This document shows positions 1 through 6,417 of a DNA stretch of 12,912 nt, one piece after another. Origin of the DNA: UBA6624 sp964343345 [NCBI: uncultured bacterium] (GTDB lineage: Bacteria > UBP7 > UBA6624). Under the pieces are notes generated by a model, which saw nothing but the letters and a program-made list of their open reading frames with translations, was not told where the DNA came from and made no database searches. The first letter of the stretch is position 1, and each line of letters begins with the position of its first letter. The stretch lies in the NCBI GenBank assembly GCA_964343345.1, contig CAYFJE010000023.1:1-12912 (forward strand). Reading direction: 5' to 3'. Both the position numbers and the translations under genes were made by a program.

Positions 1-639
1 ATAACATGTAGAGCGCATTTAACCTTTATTGCCTTGGGAGATGATGGCAAGCCTACACCAGTGGAATCCATAGAACCTGAAGTTGAGGAGGAGCATGAAA
101 GTTTTAGGGCTGCTTTAACAAGAAGGGAGAAGCGTTTAAATCGTTTGTCCAAATTCGATAAAAAAGACCAAGCGGACACTGCTGGTTTTAGCTCTCCTTC
201 CATCGCTCAGGCAATGAGGATGGTTACCCCTGACATGCTTTTAACGAATAAGGTTTTTGCTGGAGAAGTTATGTTGGGTGTTGACGAAATTGCAGCTATT
301 GCTTGTCATAGATATTGTAAAAAGCCAGCTGTAACTGCAAGCATGGATGCTGTTGATTTTCATTCACCAATATTTGTTCATGAGCATATGCGTTATCGTG
401 CTGCTATTAACTATGTTCATGAAAGTTCGATGGAAATAGGTATAAGGGTTACCGCATTTGATCCTTATGAATCGAAAATGAAAAGAGTGTGTACTGCCTA
501 TGCTACTTTTGTTGCGATTGGAGCGAATGGCAAGCCTGAAAAAGTTGAACCTTTCAATCCAATTACAGATGATGAAAAAAGACGTTTTAATGCCGGAAAA
601 CAAAGAAGAGAAAAAAGAATGGAAAGACTGGGAAGATGA
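1..639 (+). CDS. acyl-CoA thioesterase, double hotdog type (5' end outside window)
   Basis: Hydrolyses acyl-CoA to free fatty acid and CoA, probably in the cytoplasm. The reading frame is open from base 1 (ITCRAHLTFIALGDDG...), so the start lies upstream and 212 residues are visible; the in-frame TTG at 34 is internal to a conserved domain and is not the start. The visible part is the tail of one hotdog domain and all of a second. The two tails are clearly repeated: CRAHLTFIALGDDGKPTPVE followed by RREKRLNRL, and later CTAYATFVAIGANGKPEKVE followed by RREKRMERL. This tandem arrangement is that of the BACH/ACOT7-like cytosolic acyl-CoA hydrolases. A charged linker joins the two halves. The stop overlaps the mobA start (ATGA). 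Family assignment is firm; chain-length preference cannot be read from sequence. Confidence 0.85.
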   Translation: MTCRAHLTFIALGDDGKPTPVESIEPEVEEEHESFRAALTRREKRLNRLSKFDKKDQADTAGFSSPSIAQAMRMVTPDMLLTNKVFAGEVMLGVDEIAAIACHRYCKKPAVTASMDAVDFHSPIFVHEHMRYRAAINYVHESSMEIGIRVTAFDPYESKMKRVCTAYATFVAIGANGKPEKVEPFNPITDDEKRRFNAGKQRREKRMERLGR

Positions 640-1247
640 TATCAGAAGCTTTTGTTCTTGCTGGTGGGAAAAGCACAAGAATGGGGACCCCTAAAGCTTT
701 ATTGGAACTTGATGGGGTTGATTTTTTAACTAAAGTTTTGAATACACTTTCAGAAACGGCTGACAGGGTTTTTATAGTGGGAAAACCACCTTCTTCCAAA
801 AAGTTTTCTGATTGGGAAATAGTTGAGGATGAATTGCCTGGAGAAGGAATTCTTTCTGGCTTATATACAGGTTTGAAAGCCTGTAAGACAGCATGGGCAT
901 TTTGTGGATGCTGTGATGTCCCCACAGTACATAGAGATTTGCCAAATATGTTGTGGGAGATTGCTGATGGCAAGGACGATTGCTTAATGCCACATGCCCT
1001 CGGCTTTCCGCAGCCAACACTTTCTTTATACAGAACATCAATACATAAAGAAATACCAAAATACATCGAGAGAACAACTGAGTCAAATTTAAGAAGAAAG
1101 CTTTGGGGTTTCTTGGACAGAATCAAAATACAATTGGTCGAAGAAAATCATTTCACTTCTAAAGGAATTCCTAAGATATGCTTTCATAATAATAACGATA
1201 TTCATGATTTAAATTTCCTTATGAAGGAATGGGAGAAAACAAAATGA
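636..1247 (+). CDS. mobA: molybdenum cofactor nucleotidyltransferase (MobA-like)
   Basis: Probably transfers GMP from GTP to molybdopterin, giving the guanine dinucleotide form of the molybdenum cofactor. The protein has 203 residues, the usual MobA size. The N-terminal nucleotide-binding signature LAGGKSTRMG is at residues 8-17, followed by PKALLELDG with Lys20. A metal-binding Asp lies in CCDVP (Asp94). The LAGG form is typical of GTP-using MobA, whereas the RMGxPK form is more often seen in the CTP-using MocA relatives, so the nucleotide is not certain. The ATG overlaps the thioesterase stop by 4 nt and the gene's stop overlaps the moeA ATG by 3 nt. Being directly followed by moeA strongly supports a cofactor role. 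Confidence 0.82.
   Translation: MISEAFVLAGGKSTRMGTPKALLELDGVDFLTKVLNTLSETADRVFIVGKPPSSKKFSDWEIVEDELPGEGILSGLYTGLKACKTAWAFCGCCDVPTVHRDLPNMLWEIADGKDDCLMPHALGFPQPTLSLYRTSIHKEIPKYIERTTESNLRRKLWGFLDRIKIQLVEENHFTSKGIPKICFHNNNDIHDLNFLMKEWEKTK
1231..1235 (+). promoter_or_regulatory. ribosome binding site that decides the moeA start
   Basis: GGGAG lies 8 nt before ATG 1244. A second in-frame ATG at 1229 has its only purine-rich stretch (AAGGA) 1 nt away, too close to work, so 1244 is the preferred start. Confidence 0.6.
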
Positions 1248-2452
1248 GTGTACTTTTCAACGAAGCACAAGATTTAATTGACAAAAATGTGAAGCCTTTG
1301 GATTCCGAAGAGTTAAACATCGAAAAATCTGACAGGAGGTGGTTGGCTTCTAAGGTTAATTCCGAATGTGACAATCCTAAACAGACGGTTAGTGCAATGG
1401 ATGGATGGGCTGTAGATCATCAATTACTTGTAGAAGCCAATAGTTCTGAACCCGTTATCCTTGATGTTGGCGAAGCTACACATGCTGAAGACGAAAGAAA
1501 AACTCTTGAAGGGGATGTTTGTGCTTGGGTTTCAACAGGGGCACCAATCCCAAGAGGAGCAACAGCAATTGTTCCATGGGAAAAAGTAGTGAAAGAGGAA
1601 GATGGAAGAATTGCATTTGTTGAATGCCCAAAAAGAGGAGATTTTTTTAGAGCCAAAGGAGAAGATATAAATAAAGGAGATTTATTGCTTTCAAAAGGGA
1701 ATTGCTTGAATTATTGGGCAATACAGTCATTGATTTCCTGTGATATCAAGTCCGTTTTAGTTTCAAAAAAACCAAAAGTGGCTATCATTGCCAATGGAAA
1801 TGAATTAGTTCTGCCAGGATCAGGCAAAGAGGGTATTTCATGCGGTAATTTACAAGCAATTGGACAAATCGTTACATCTCATGGAGGTGAAGTTGTATAT
1901 TCGGAATTGGTAAAAGATGATTTGAAATCTCTTTCAGATGCTGTAGGTAAAGCAAAAAAGAAAGCGGATATGGTAGTTACTCTTGGTGGTGCTGCAGATG
2001 GAGAAAGAGATTATGCAAAAAAGGCCTTTTCAGAAAATGGAGGAGAGGTTGTTTTTGACCGAATCGAAATGAAGCCTGGAGGCCCAACCTTTTTTACGAA
2101 GTTTCCTGAAGGTGCTGTTGGATTGGGGATTTCAGGCAATCCTTTAAGTTCTTTGATAGTCTTTGAACTTTTAGGGATCCAGGTTCTGAGATTAATGCTT
2201 GGAGCAAAAAAATATAGACCTTCACATCTTGATGCAAAAATCGATGAATCAATAATGTGGAATTCCAAGAAAGAAGGGTTCATCCCTGGTAGAACAACAT
2301 CTTTAAATCCAATGAAGGTTGTTAATGTTCAGCCTCATGGAAGTCATCGTGTTAAAGGTTTGCCCGATACTGAAATGATTATCAGACTCTCTGCTGGCAC
2401 AGAGGAATTTTTGCGTGATTCCCATGTAGAGGTTTTGACTTGGGACAAATAG
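1244..2452 (+). CDS. moeA: molybdopterin molybdotransferase MoeA (divergent)
   Basis: Inserts molybdate (or possibly tungstate) into adenylylated molybdopterin in cofactor biosynthesis. It has 402 residues from ATG 1244, the normal family length. Conserved landmarks in order are SAMDGWAV (Asp53), STGAPIP (Thr98), FRAKGEDINKGDLLL (about 135-149), NGNELV (Glu187), KDD (225-226), GGAADGERDYAKK (Asp256), EMKPGGP (Lys277) and GISGNPLSS. The C-terminal domain ends HVEVLTW. Several are off consensus: GGAADG where GGVSVG is usual, KPGGP where KPGKP is usual, and GISGNP where GLPGNP is usual. The main acidic residues are kept, so I expect an active enzyme, though a paralogue with altered function is possible. 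It overlaps mobA at its start and the phosphatase gene by 13 nt at its end. Confidence 0.85.
   Translation: MSVLFNEAQDLIDKNVKPLDSEELNIEKSDRRWLASKVNSECDNPKQTVSAMDGWAVDHQLLVEANSSEPVILDVGEATHAEDERKTLEGDVCAWVSTGAPIPRGATAIVPWEKVVKEEDGRIAFVECPKRGDFFRAKGEDINKGDLLLSKGNCLNYWAIQSLISCDIKSVLVSKKPKVAIIANGNELVLPGSGKEGISCGNLQAIGQIVTSHGGEVVYSELVKDDLKSLSDAVGKAKKKADMVVTLGGAADGERDYAKKAFSENGGEVVFDRIEMKPGGPTFFTKFPEGAVGLGISGNPLSSLIVFELLGIQVLRLMLGAKKYRPSHLDAKIDESIMWNSKKEGFIPGRTTSLNPMKVVNVQPHGSHRVKGLPDTEMIIRLSAGTEEFLRDSHVEVLTWDK
2428..2432 (+). promoter_or_regulatory. ribosome binding site supporting the TTG start at 2440
   Basis: AGAGG inside the moeA 3' end lies 7 nt before TTG 2440. It supports that unusual start, since no ATG or GTG exists nearby in this frame before the conserved part of the protein. 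Confidence 0.5.
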
Positions 2453-3255
2453 AGAAACTGGATCGTCTATGTGATTTAATTTACGAAACAGCGAAAATTT
2501 CTAAAAGTAATTTCAGATCTTTAGAAAAAAAAGATATCTCGAGAAAGGTTGGTTTTGACCTTGTTACAAAGGTAGATAAAGAGTCAGAGGGTTTTTTAAA
2601 GAAAGGTTTAAAAGACATTGACCCAAAAGCATCTTTTCTTGGAGAAGAAACTGGGTACGATGATTCTGGTGATGAATCAAATAGAGAGAGGAGTTGGATA
2701 GTTGATCCTCTTGATGGAACAAGAAATTTTGTTCAAGGACTCCCTTTTTTTTCAATTTCGGTTGCTTTTTCAAAATCGTTTTTAAACGAGATTGAAATAG
2801 GTGTAATCTACGATGTTATCCATGATGAAATGTTTATTGCATCAAAAGGGAATGGAAGCTGGCTCAAGGCGAAAGACGGAAAATTTCGCATAAACGTCAG
2901 TGATACCAAGGGGTTGGAGGGATCTATGATAGCGACAGGTTTTCCTCATAAAGAAAAACACAGAATAAAAGAATTCTCTCGACAATTTGAATCGCTTTTT
3001 AGTAAGTGTGGAGGAATACGAAGAATGGGTTCTGCAGCTCTTGATCTTGCATACACAGCATGTGGTCGGTTTGATTGTTTTTGGGAAGCTGGCTTGTCTG
3101 TTTGGGATATAGCTGCCGGAGTTTTGATAGTACAAGAAGCCGGCGGTATTGTGAGTGATTTTTCAGGAGGTGATTCCTATTTGAAATCAGGGGATATAGT
3201 TGCAAGCAATAATCATTTTCATACTGATCTTTTAAATCAAATCAAGATAGTTTAA
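2440..3255 (+). CDS. suhB: inositol-1-monophosphatase family phosphatase (SuhB-like)
   Basis: Mg2+-dependent sugar or inositol phosphate phosphatase of the IMPase superfamily. It has 271 residues, the usual size. All metal-site motifs are present: GEE at 68-70, WIVDPLDGTRNF at 86-97 (Asp89, Asp92) and the C-terminal WD at 222-223, in the run from GSAALDLAYTACGR through FWEAGLSVWD to EAGG. Substrate cannot be told apart among inositol-phosphate, fructose-1,6-bisphosphate and related uses; the motif set is closest to SuhB/IMPase. It starts with TTG 13 nt inside moeA and its stop overlaps the arginase ATG by one base (TAATG), so it is probably translated by coupling. No catalytic residue is missing. 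Confidence 0.85.
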   Translation: MGQIEKLDRLCDLIYETAKISKSNFRSLEKKDISRKVGFDLVTKVDKESEGFLKKGLKDIDPKASFLGEETGYDDSGDESNRERSWIVDPLDGTRNFVQGLPFFSISVAFSKSFLNEIEIGVIYDVIHDEMFIASKGNGSWLKAKDGKFRINVSDTKGLEGSMIATGFPHKEKHRIKEFSRQFESLFSKCGGIRRMGSAALDLAYTACGRFDCFWEAGLSVWDIAAGVLIVQEAGGIVSDFSGGDSYLKSGDIVASNNHFHTDLLNQIKIV

Positions 3256-4118
3256 TGAGTAATAAAATCTGTTTTATATCCGTTCCTATTTCTTATGGAG
3301 GCAATGTTGAAGGTTCTGAAATGGGGCCAATTTCAATTTCAAATCTCAATCCCATTTCTTTATTGAAGACAGCATCTTTTTTAAATATTGACTGTAAAAA
3401 TAAAAACAGTTTAAAAAAAGAAGATTTTATTGAAAGTGTTTGTTTGAAATTAAAAACAAGAACTTTGGAAACTTTAAGGAATGGAAAATTCCCTTTTGTT
3501 TTAGGGGGAGATCACTCTATTGCAGCAGGGTCTTTGAGTGCTGTTTCTTCTTATTATTTCAAAAAAAATAAAAAAAGACCTGGCTTAATTTGGTTCGATG
3601 CTCATGCGGACCTTAACACTCATCTCACATCTCCTTCAGGAAACATGCATGGCATGCCATTGGCTTCGTTGATTGGAGAGGATGTTAAGTATTTGAGCAG
3701 TGTTGTTGATTCTGGTGTTTTCAATCCTGAGAAAATAGTTTTTTTGGGATTAAGAGATCTTGATCCTGGAGAAAAAAATCTTCTTAAGAAAAAGAATATA
3801 AAACATTTTAGTGTGGAAAGGACAAGGAATGAAGGTATCGAGAATGTTGCAAAAAAAGTGAGTTCAATAATAGGGGCTGATTATTGTTTAAGTTTTGATG
3901 TTGACTCAATCGATCCTTCTTTTGCACCAGGAGTAGGGACTCCTGTTGGTGATGGATTTAATCCTGATGAAGCAATTTTTCTTTTGGATTCGATTTTTAA
4001 AAATGGAAATCTCATTTCCTTGGATTTTGTTGAATATAACCCTTTGAGGGACATTGATGATAAGACTAAAGAATGTGTGGAGAAATTTTTAAGTTTTCTC
4101 ATTTCTAAAATAAGTTAA
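3255..4118 (+). CDS. rocF: arginase
   Basis: Hydrolyses L-arginine to ornithine and urea in the cytoplasm. It has 287 residues and belongs to the ureohydrolase fold. The six manganese ligands are all visible: His87 in GGDHSIA; Asp115, His117 and Asp119 in WFDAHADLNT; Asp215 and Asp217 in SFDVDSIDPSFAPGVGTPV. The amino-acid-binding SPSGNMHG (127-133), which marks arginases rather than agmatinases, and the guanidinium-binding Glu260 in DFVEYNP are also present. No urease or ornithine-using gene is adjacent. It is the last gene of the coupled run, and its 3' end overlaps the minus-strand gene by 30 bp in convergent orientation. There is no clear ribosome binding site, consistent with coupling to the upstream TAATG. 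Confidence 0.87.
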   Translation: MSNKICFISVPISYGGNVEGSEMGPISISNLNPISLLKTASFLNIDCKNKNSLKKEDFIESVCLKLKTRTLETLRNGKFPFVLGGDHSIAAGSLSAVSSYYFKKNKKRPGLIWFDAHADLNTHLTSPSGNMHGMPLASLIGEDVKYLSSVVDSGVFNPEKIVFLGLRDLDPGEKNLLKKKNIKHFSVERTRNEGIENVAKKVSSIIGADYCLSFDVDSIDPSFAPGVGTPVGDGFNPDEAIFLLDSIFKNGNLISLDFVEYNPLRDIDDKTKECVEKFLSFLISKIS

Positions 4119-4610
4119 TTCCGTTCCTCCATTGTCTCTGAATGTTATTTTTTTATGACTTGCATCCATCTCTATAAAGAAATTTTTTTGGAATTTGTCT
4201 TTTTCAATGGGTTGAAAAAAGAATTTTTTGTGATTTTTTTTCAAAGAAAGCCTTAAGAATGTTTCTTTGAATTTGAGGTTTTTTGGATCCCATTTATTCT
4301 TATCCCTTATATGCATGTGTATCGCTTGTTTTTCAAAAAGTCCTTGAAAAACAATTAATTCCCAATGTTCCAGTTCCCAATCGGGGATTTGAGGGTTTTT
4401 AGGGTCGAATTTTTTTATGCTATTCGAAACGGATTTGCTTGACCAAACAAGGAATTGACCTTTCCAGTTTATTTTTAGTAAACTCATGACTTTATGATTT
4501 TGAATTTTTCCTAGACCTTCCCACGAACCTTCAAGAAAACCTAGTTCAGATTTCAAAAGATTTTTTCCTTGATTGTGTTTTTTTAATAAGTTTGTCGAAC
4601 TGAAATTCAT
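4089..4610 (-). CDS. hypothetical protein, 173 residues
   Basis: I do not recognise this protein. It is rich in lysine, phenylalanine and tryptophan, has no signal peptide or membrane segment, and alternates hydrophobic and charged residues as in a beta-rich fold. GFLEGSWEGLGKI (24-36) resembles the first strand of small beta-barrel (lipocalin/nitrobindin-like) proteins, and the end (TELTYFR) could be a closing strand, but this is a loose resemblance only. The plus strand has no competing long frame here, which supports a real gene. The leader has no clear Shine-Dalgarno (ACAAG before ATG). A minus-strand terminator hairpin lies 28-53 nt upstream of the ATG, so expression may be attenuated. 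Its 3' end overlaps the arginase gene convergently by 30 bp. Confidence 0.55.
   Translation of the reverse strand: MNFSSTNLLKKHNQGKNLLKSELGFLEGSWEGLGKIQNHKVMSLLKINWKGQFLVWSSKSVSNSIKKFDPKNPQIPDWELEHWELIVFQGLFEKQAIHMHIRDKNKWDPKNLKFKETFLRLSLKKNHKKFFFQPIEKDKFQKNFFIEMDASHKKITFRDNGGTELTYFRNEKT
4326..4354. repeat. 11-bp perfect inverted repeat inside the hypothetical gene
   Basis: TTGTTTTTCAA (4326-4336) and its exact complement TTGAAAAACAA (4344-4354) are separated by 7 nt. It is AT-rich and lies in coding sequence for the stretch VFQGLFEKQ. It could form an mRNA hairpin on either strand; a function is not shown. Confidence 0.5.
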
Positions 4611-4633
4611 CTTGTTTTTATTCTAGTTTTAAT

Positions 4634-4663
4634 AAAAAATGGGCACCCCGAAGAGTGCCCATT
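4634..4663 (-). terminator. intrinsic terminator with cUUCGg tetraloop
   Basis: On the minus strand, AATGGGCACTC (4663-4653) pairs with GGGTGCCCATT (4648-4638) in 11 base pairs, including one U-G wobble, around a TTCG loop (4652-4649). A run of T follows (4639-4634). On the plus strand the hairpin has no T-run, so it should act on minus-strand transcripts only. Confidence 0.75.
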
Positions 4664-4700
4664 AGGAGGTGAATAAGAACAATCAGGCAAAAAACCTAAT
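4661..4700 (-). repeat. ATTAGG/CCTAAT inverted repeat flanking the anti-Shine-Dalgarno
   Basis: ATTAGG at 4661-4666 and CCTAAT at 4695-4700 are exact complements with 28 nt between them. Pairing would use three bases at the foot of the terminator stem and part of the CCTCC segment, so it might compete with the terminator or mask the anti-Shine-Dalgarno. Six base pairs over this distance is weak on its own. Confidence 0.3.
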
Positions 4701-4765
4701 CAAAATAAGTACTATTAAAGAATGTAAAAAGTTTCCTTTTTCCCCTAAAAGTCTAGGATTAAGGT

Positions 4766-5791
4766 ATGAAAATAACTATTACGGGGGGAGGAGGTTTTTT
4801 GGGATGGCATCTAGCACATCATTTTGTTAATGATGAAGTATTGTTGTTTGATTTTGATGAATCTCTTTTTAAAAAAACACCAAAAAATACTTCTTGTTTC
4901 AGAGGTGATATAAGGAATAAAAATCATTTAATTTCTGCAATTTCAGGTTCAGATATCGTTATACATGCAGCTGCAGCTTTGCCTTTAGCCCCTAGAAAAG
5001 AAATATTTGAAACAAATGTCAATGGAACAAGAAATGTTTTGGAAGTTTCAAAAATTCTTGATGTCCAAAAGGTTATTTATATCTCAAGTACAGCTGTTTA
5101 TGGAGTGCCTGACCATCATCCTTTGGTCGAATCTGATGAAATGAAAGGCGTTGGTCCTTATGGGGAGAGCAAGGTTCTTGCAGAACTTGAATGCATCAGG
5201 CAAAGAGAATCTGGAATGTTTATTTCTGTTGTAAGGCCAAAAACTTTCATAGGCCCTGAAAGGCTGGGTGTGTTTGAGATACTTTTTGACTGGGTTCATG
5301 ATGGCAAAAAAATACCTGTTATAGGGGATGGGAAAAACAAATACCAACTTTTGGATGTTTCTGATTTGGTTAGTGCTGTCAGCCTTCTTATAGATTCAAA
5401 TAAAAAAGAGGCCAATGATTGTTTTAACGTAGGGGCTTCCGGATTTAACTCTGTAGAGAAAGATCTTGAATCACTGTTTGACGCTTCAGGCAAAGGGTCA
5501 AGGATTCTTCAGACAAATGCCCCCCTTGCGAAAGCTGCACTCGCTTTTTTGGAGTTCTTGAATTTATCACCTCTTTACAAGTGGGTTTATGGAACTGCTG
5601 ATCAAGATTCTTGGGTGGACACGTCGAAATTACAAAATCTTGGGTGGGTTCCCAAATACAGCAATTCAGACACTTTAATTAGAACTTACAAGTGGTATCT
5701 TGAAAATAGAGACGGTTTTTCAGATGCTGGGACCGGTCATAGAGTTCCTTGGAAACAAGGTGCATTAAGTTTAATAAAAAAGTTTCTTTAA
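4766..5791 (+). CDS. NAD(P)-dependent epimerase/dehydratase (extended SDR)
   Basis: Cytoplasmic oxidoreductase of the extended short-chain dehydrogenase family, whose members epimerise, dehydrate or oxidise nucleotide sugars, sterols or similar substrates. It has 341 residues. The Rossmann signature GGGGFLG is at 7-13, with Asp29 at the end of strand 2 suggesting NAD preference. The catalytic Ser/Thr lies in YISSTAVYG (105-113) and the Tyr132-x3-Lys136 pair in YGESK. RPKTFIGPERLG (157-168) starts the substrate-binding part. The C-terminal region (about 270-341) is less typical. It is monocistronic in appearance, with AGGA (4755-4758) 7 nt before the ATG. Its stop overlaps the convergent metal transporter stop by 3 bp. 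The exact substrate cannot be inferred. Confidence 0.8.
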   Translation: MKITITGGGGFLGWHLAHHFVNDEVLLFDFDESLFKKTPKNTSCFRGDIRNKNHLISAISGSDIVIHAAAALPLAPRKEIFETNVNGTRNVLEVSKILDVQKVIYISSTAVYGVPDHHPLVESDEMKGVGPYGESKVLAELECIRQRESGMFISVVRPKTFIGPERLGVFEILFDWVHDGKKIPVIGDGKNKYQLLDVSDLVSAVSLLIDSNKKEANDCFNVGASGFNSVEKDLESLFDASGKGSRILQTNAPLAKAALAFLEFLNLSPLYKWVYGTADQDSWVDTSKLQNLGWVPKYSNSDTLIRTYKWYLENRDGFSDAGTGHRVPWKQGALSLIKKFL

Positions 5792-6417
5792 TCGAGAAAG
5801 AATAAGCTTAAAGCCACAAGTACAAAAATAAAACCATTAATTTTTCCTTCATGATGTTCTAGCCAATGTAATTTTTTTGTTAATTTTTCTTGAATTTTCA
5901 ATCCCAGGAAAACAAGAATAACAATGAGTGGAACAGTAATCAGAAGATAGATAATAGAAACCTGAAATATTCCCAACCATCCTAATTTGGCTGCATAAAT
6001 GTAATAACTTTCAAGTTCTATACAAGGAGATAAAAACATTGCTAAAGCCAAGCCTAGCAAGTTTGTTTTCTTTTCTTTTTCTTCATGCCCATGGTGGTGG
6101 TCATGCCCATGGTGGTGGCTATGTCCGCCTGATTTTAAAGACTTGTAACCCAGGTAAAGAAGAATTGTTGCAGCAATCCATTTAAATATAGTTTCAGAGA
6201 ATTCGAAAAGGTTTATTCCAAACCATCCAATCAGAATACCGATAATGATTGAGCTTAAAACATGAGCCAGACCAACAAATCCGGAATTGTAGAAAGTTTC
6301 AAACTTGGTCCACTTATCTCTTTTTGAAATGAGTATCAACGGTATCCAATGGTTTGGTATGAGTGCGTGAACAGCTGCAAGTGATATTGCGCCGAGGATA
6401 AAGGTTTCATTATTCAA
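5788..6417 (-). CDS. NicO/RcnA-like metal transporter with His-rich loop
   Basis: Integral inner-membrane protein of 209 residues, probably moving nickel, cobalt or another divalent metal. Order of features: first membrane segment with HALIPNHW (17-24), GLAHVLSSIIIGI (49-61), a segment near 75-92, a soluble histidine-rich loop (99-111, with repeated HHHGH), LSPCIELESYY (129-139), then two more hydrophobic segments at about 150-174 and 193-208. This order (HALxPxH, AH, His-rich loop, SPC) matches RcnA-type transporters, although the protein is shorter than RcnA. The start is TTG at 6417, overlapping the Nudix stop by 8 nt; no ATG fits this frame before the first conserved motif. Direction of transport and metal are inference only. 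Confidence 0.65.
   Translation of the reverse strand: MNNETFILGAISLAAVHALIPNHWIPLILISKRDKWTKFETFYNSGFVGLAHVLSSIIIGILIGWFGINLFEFSETIFKWIAATILLYLGYKSLKSGGHSHHHGHDHHHGHEEKEKKTNLLGLALAMFLSPCIELESYYIYAAKLGWLGIFQVSIIYLLITVPLIVILVFLGLKIQEKLTKKLHWLEHHEGKINGFIFVLVALSLFFLD

Larger units (their letters stand above)
4633..4700 (-). ncRNA. candidate small RNA or attenuator leader with anti-Shine-Dalgarno segment
   Basis: Read on the minus strand, this stretch contains ATTAGG, a T-rich segment, then UCACCUCCU (4672 to 4664), then a strong terminator hairpin with a T-run. UCACCUCCU is the same nine bases as the conserved 3' tail of bacterial 16S rRNA, so the RNA could pair with Shine-Dalgarno sequences. 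A C-rich unpaired segment just before a terminator is a common small-RNA layout. A weak promoter is possible: TTTACA (4728-4723) and TATTTT (4707-4702), but the 15-nt spacing is short. The other reading is a terminator-type leader for the minus-strand gene starting at 4610. The 5' end is a guess. Confidence 0.4.

Noticed and set aside
34-36. TTG at 34 as the thioesterase start
   Set aside because: The frame is open from base 1 and the residues before it (CRAHLTFIAL) are conserved hotdog-domain sequence.
587-1126. 179-codon open frame on the minus strand opposite mobA
   Set aside because: It lies opposite a well-conserved MobA gene and its translation has no recognisable motif; it is a shadow frame.
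4661-4672. Remnant of a 16S rRNA 3' end on the minus strand
   Set aside because: Only the UCACCUCCU tail matches; the preceding bases do not contain the conserved 16S helix 45 sequence, so it is not an rRNA fragment.
4669-4830. Short plus-strand frame starting with GTG just at the AGGAGGTGA motif
   Set aside because: The GTG is part of the Shine-Dalgarno-like motif itself, no other start codon lies at a usable distance, the peptide is low-complexity, and the frame runs into the epimerase gene.
5783-5800. Short inverted repeat TTTCT...AGAAA at the convergent gene ends as a bidirectional terminator
   Set aside because: Only five AT-rich base pairs with no clear T-run after it; too weak to call.
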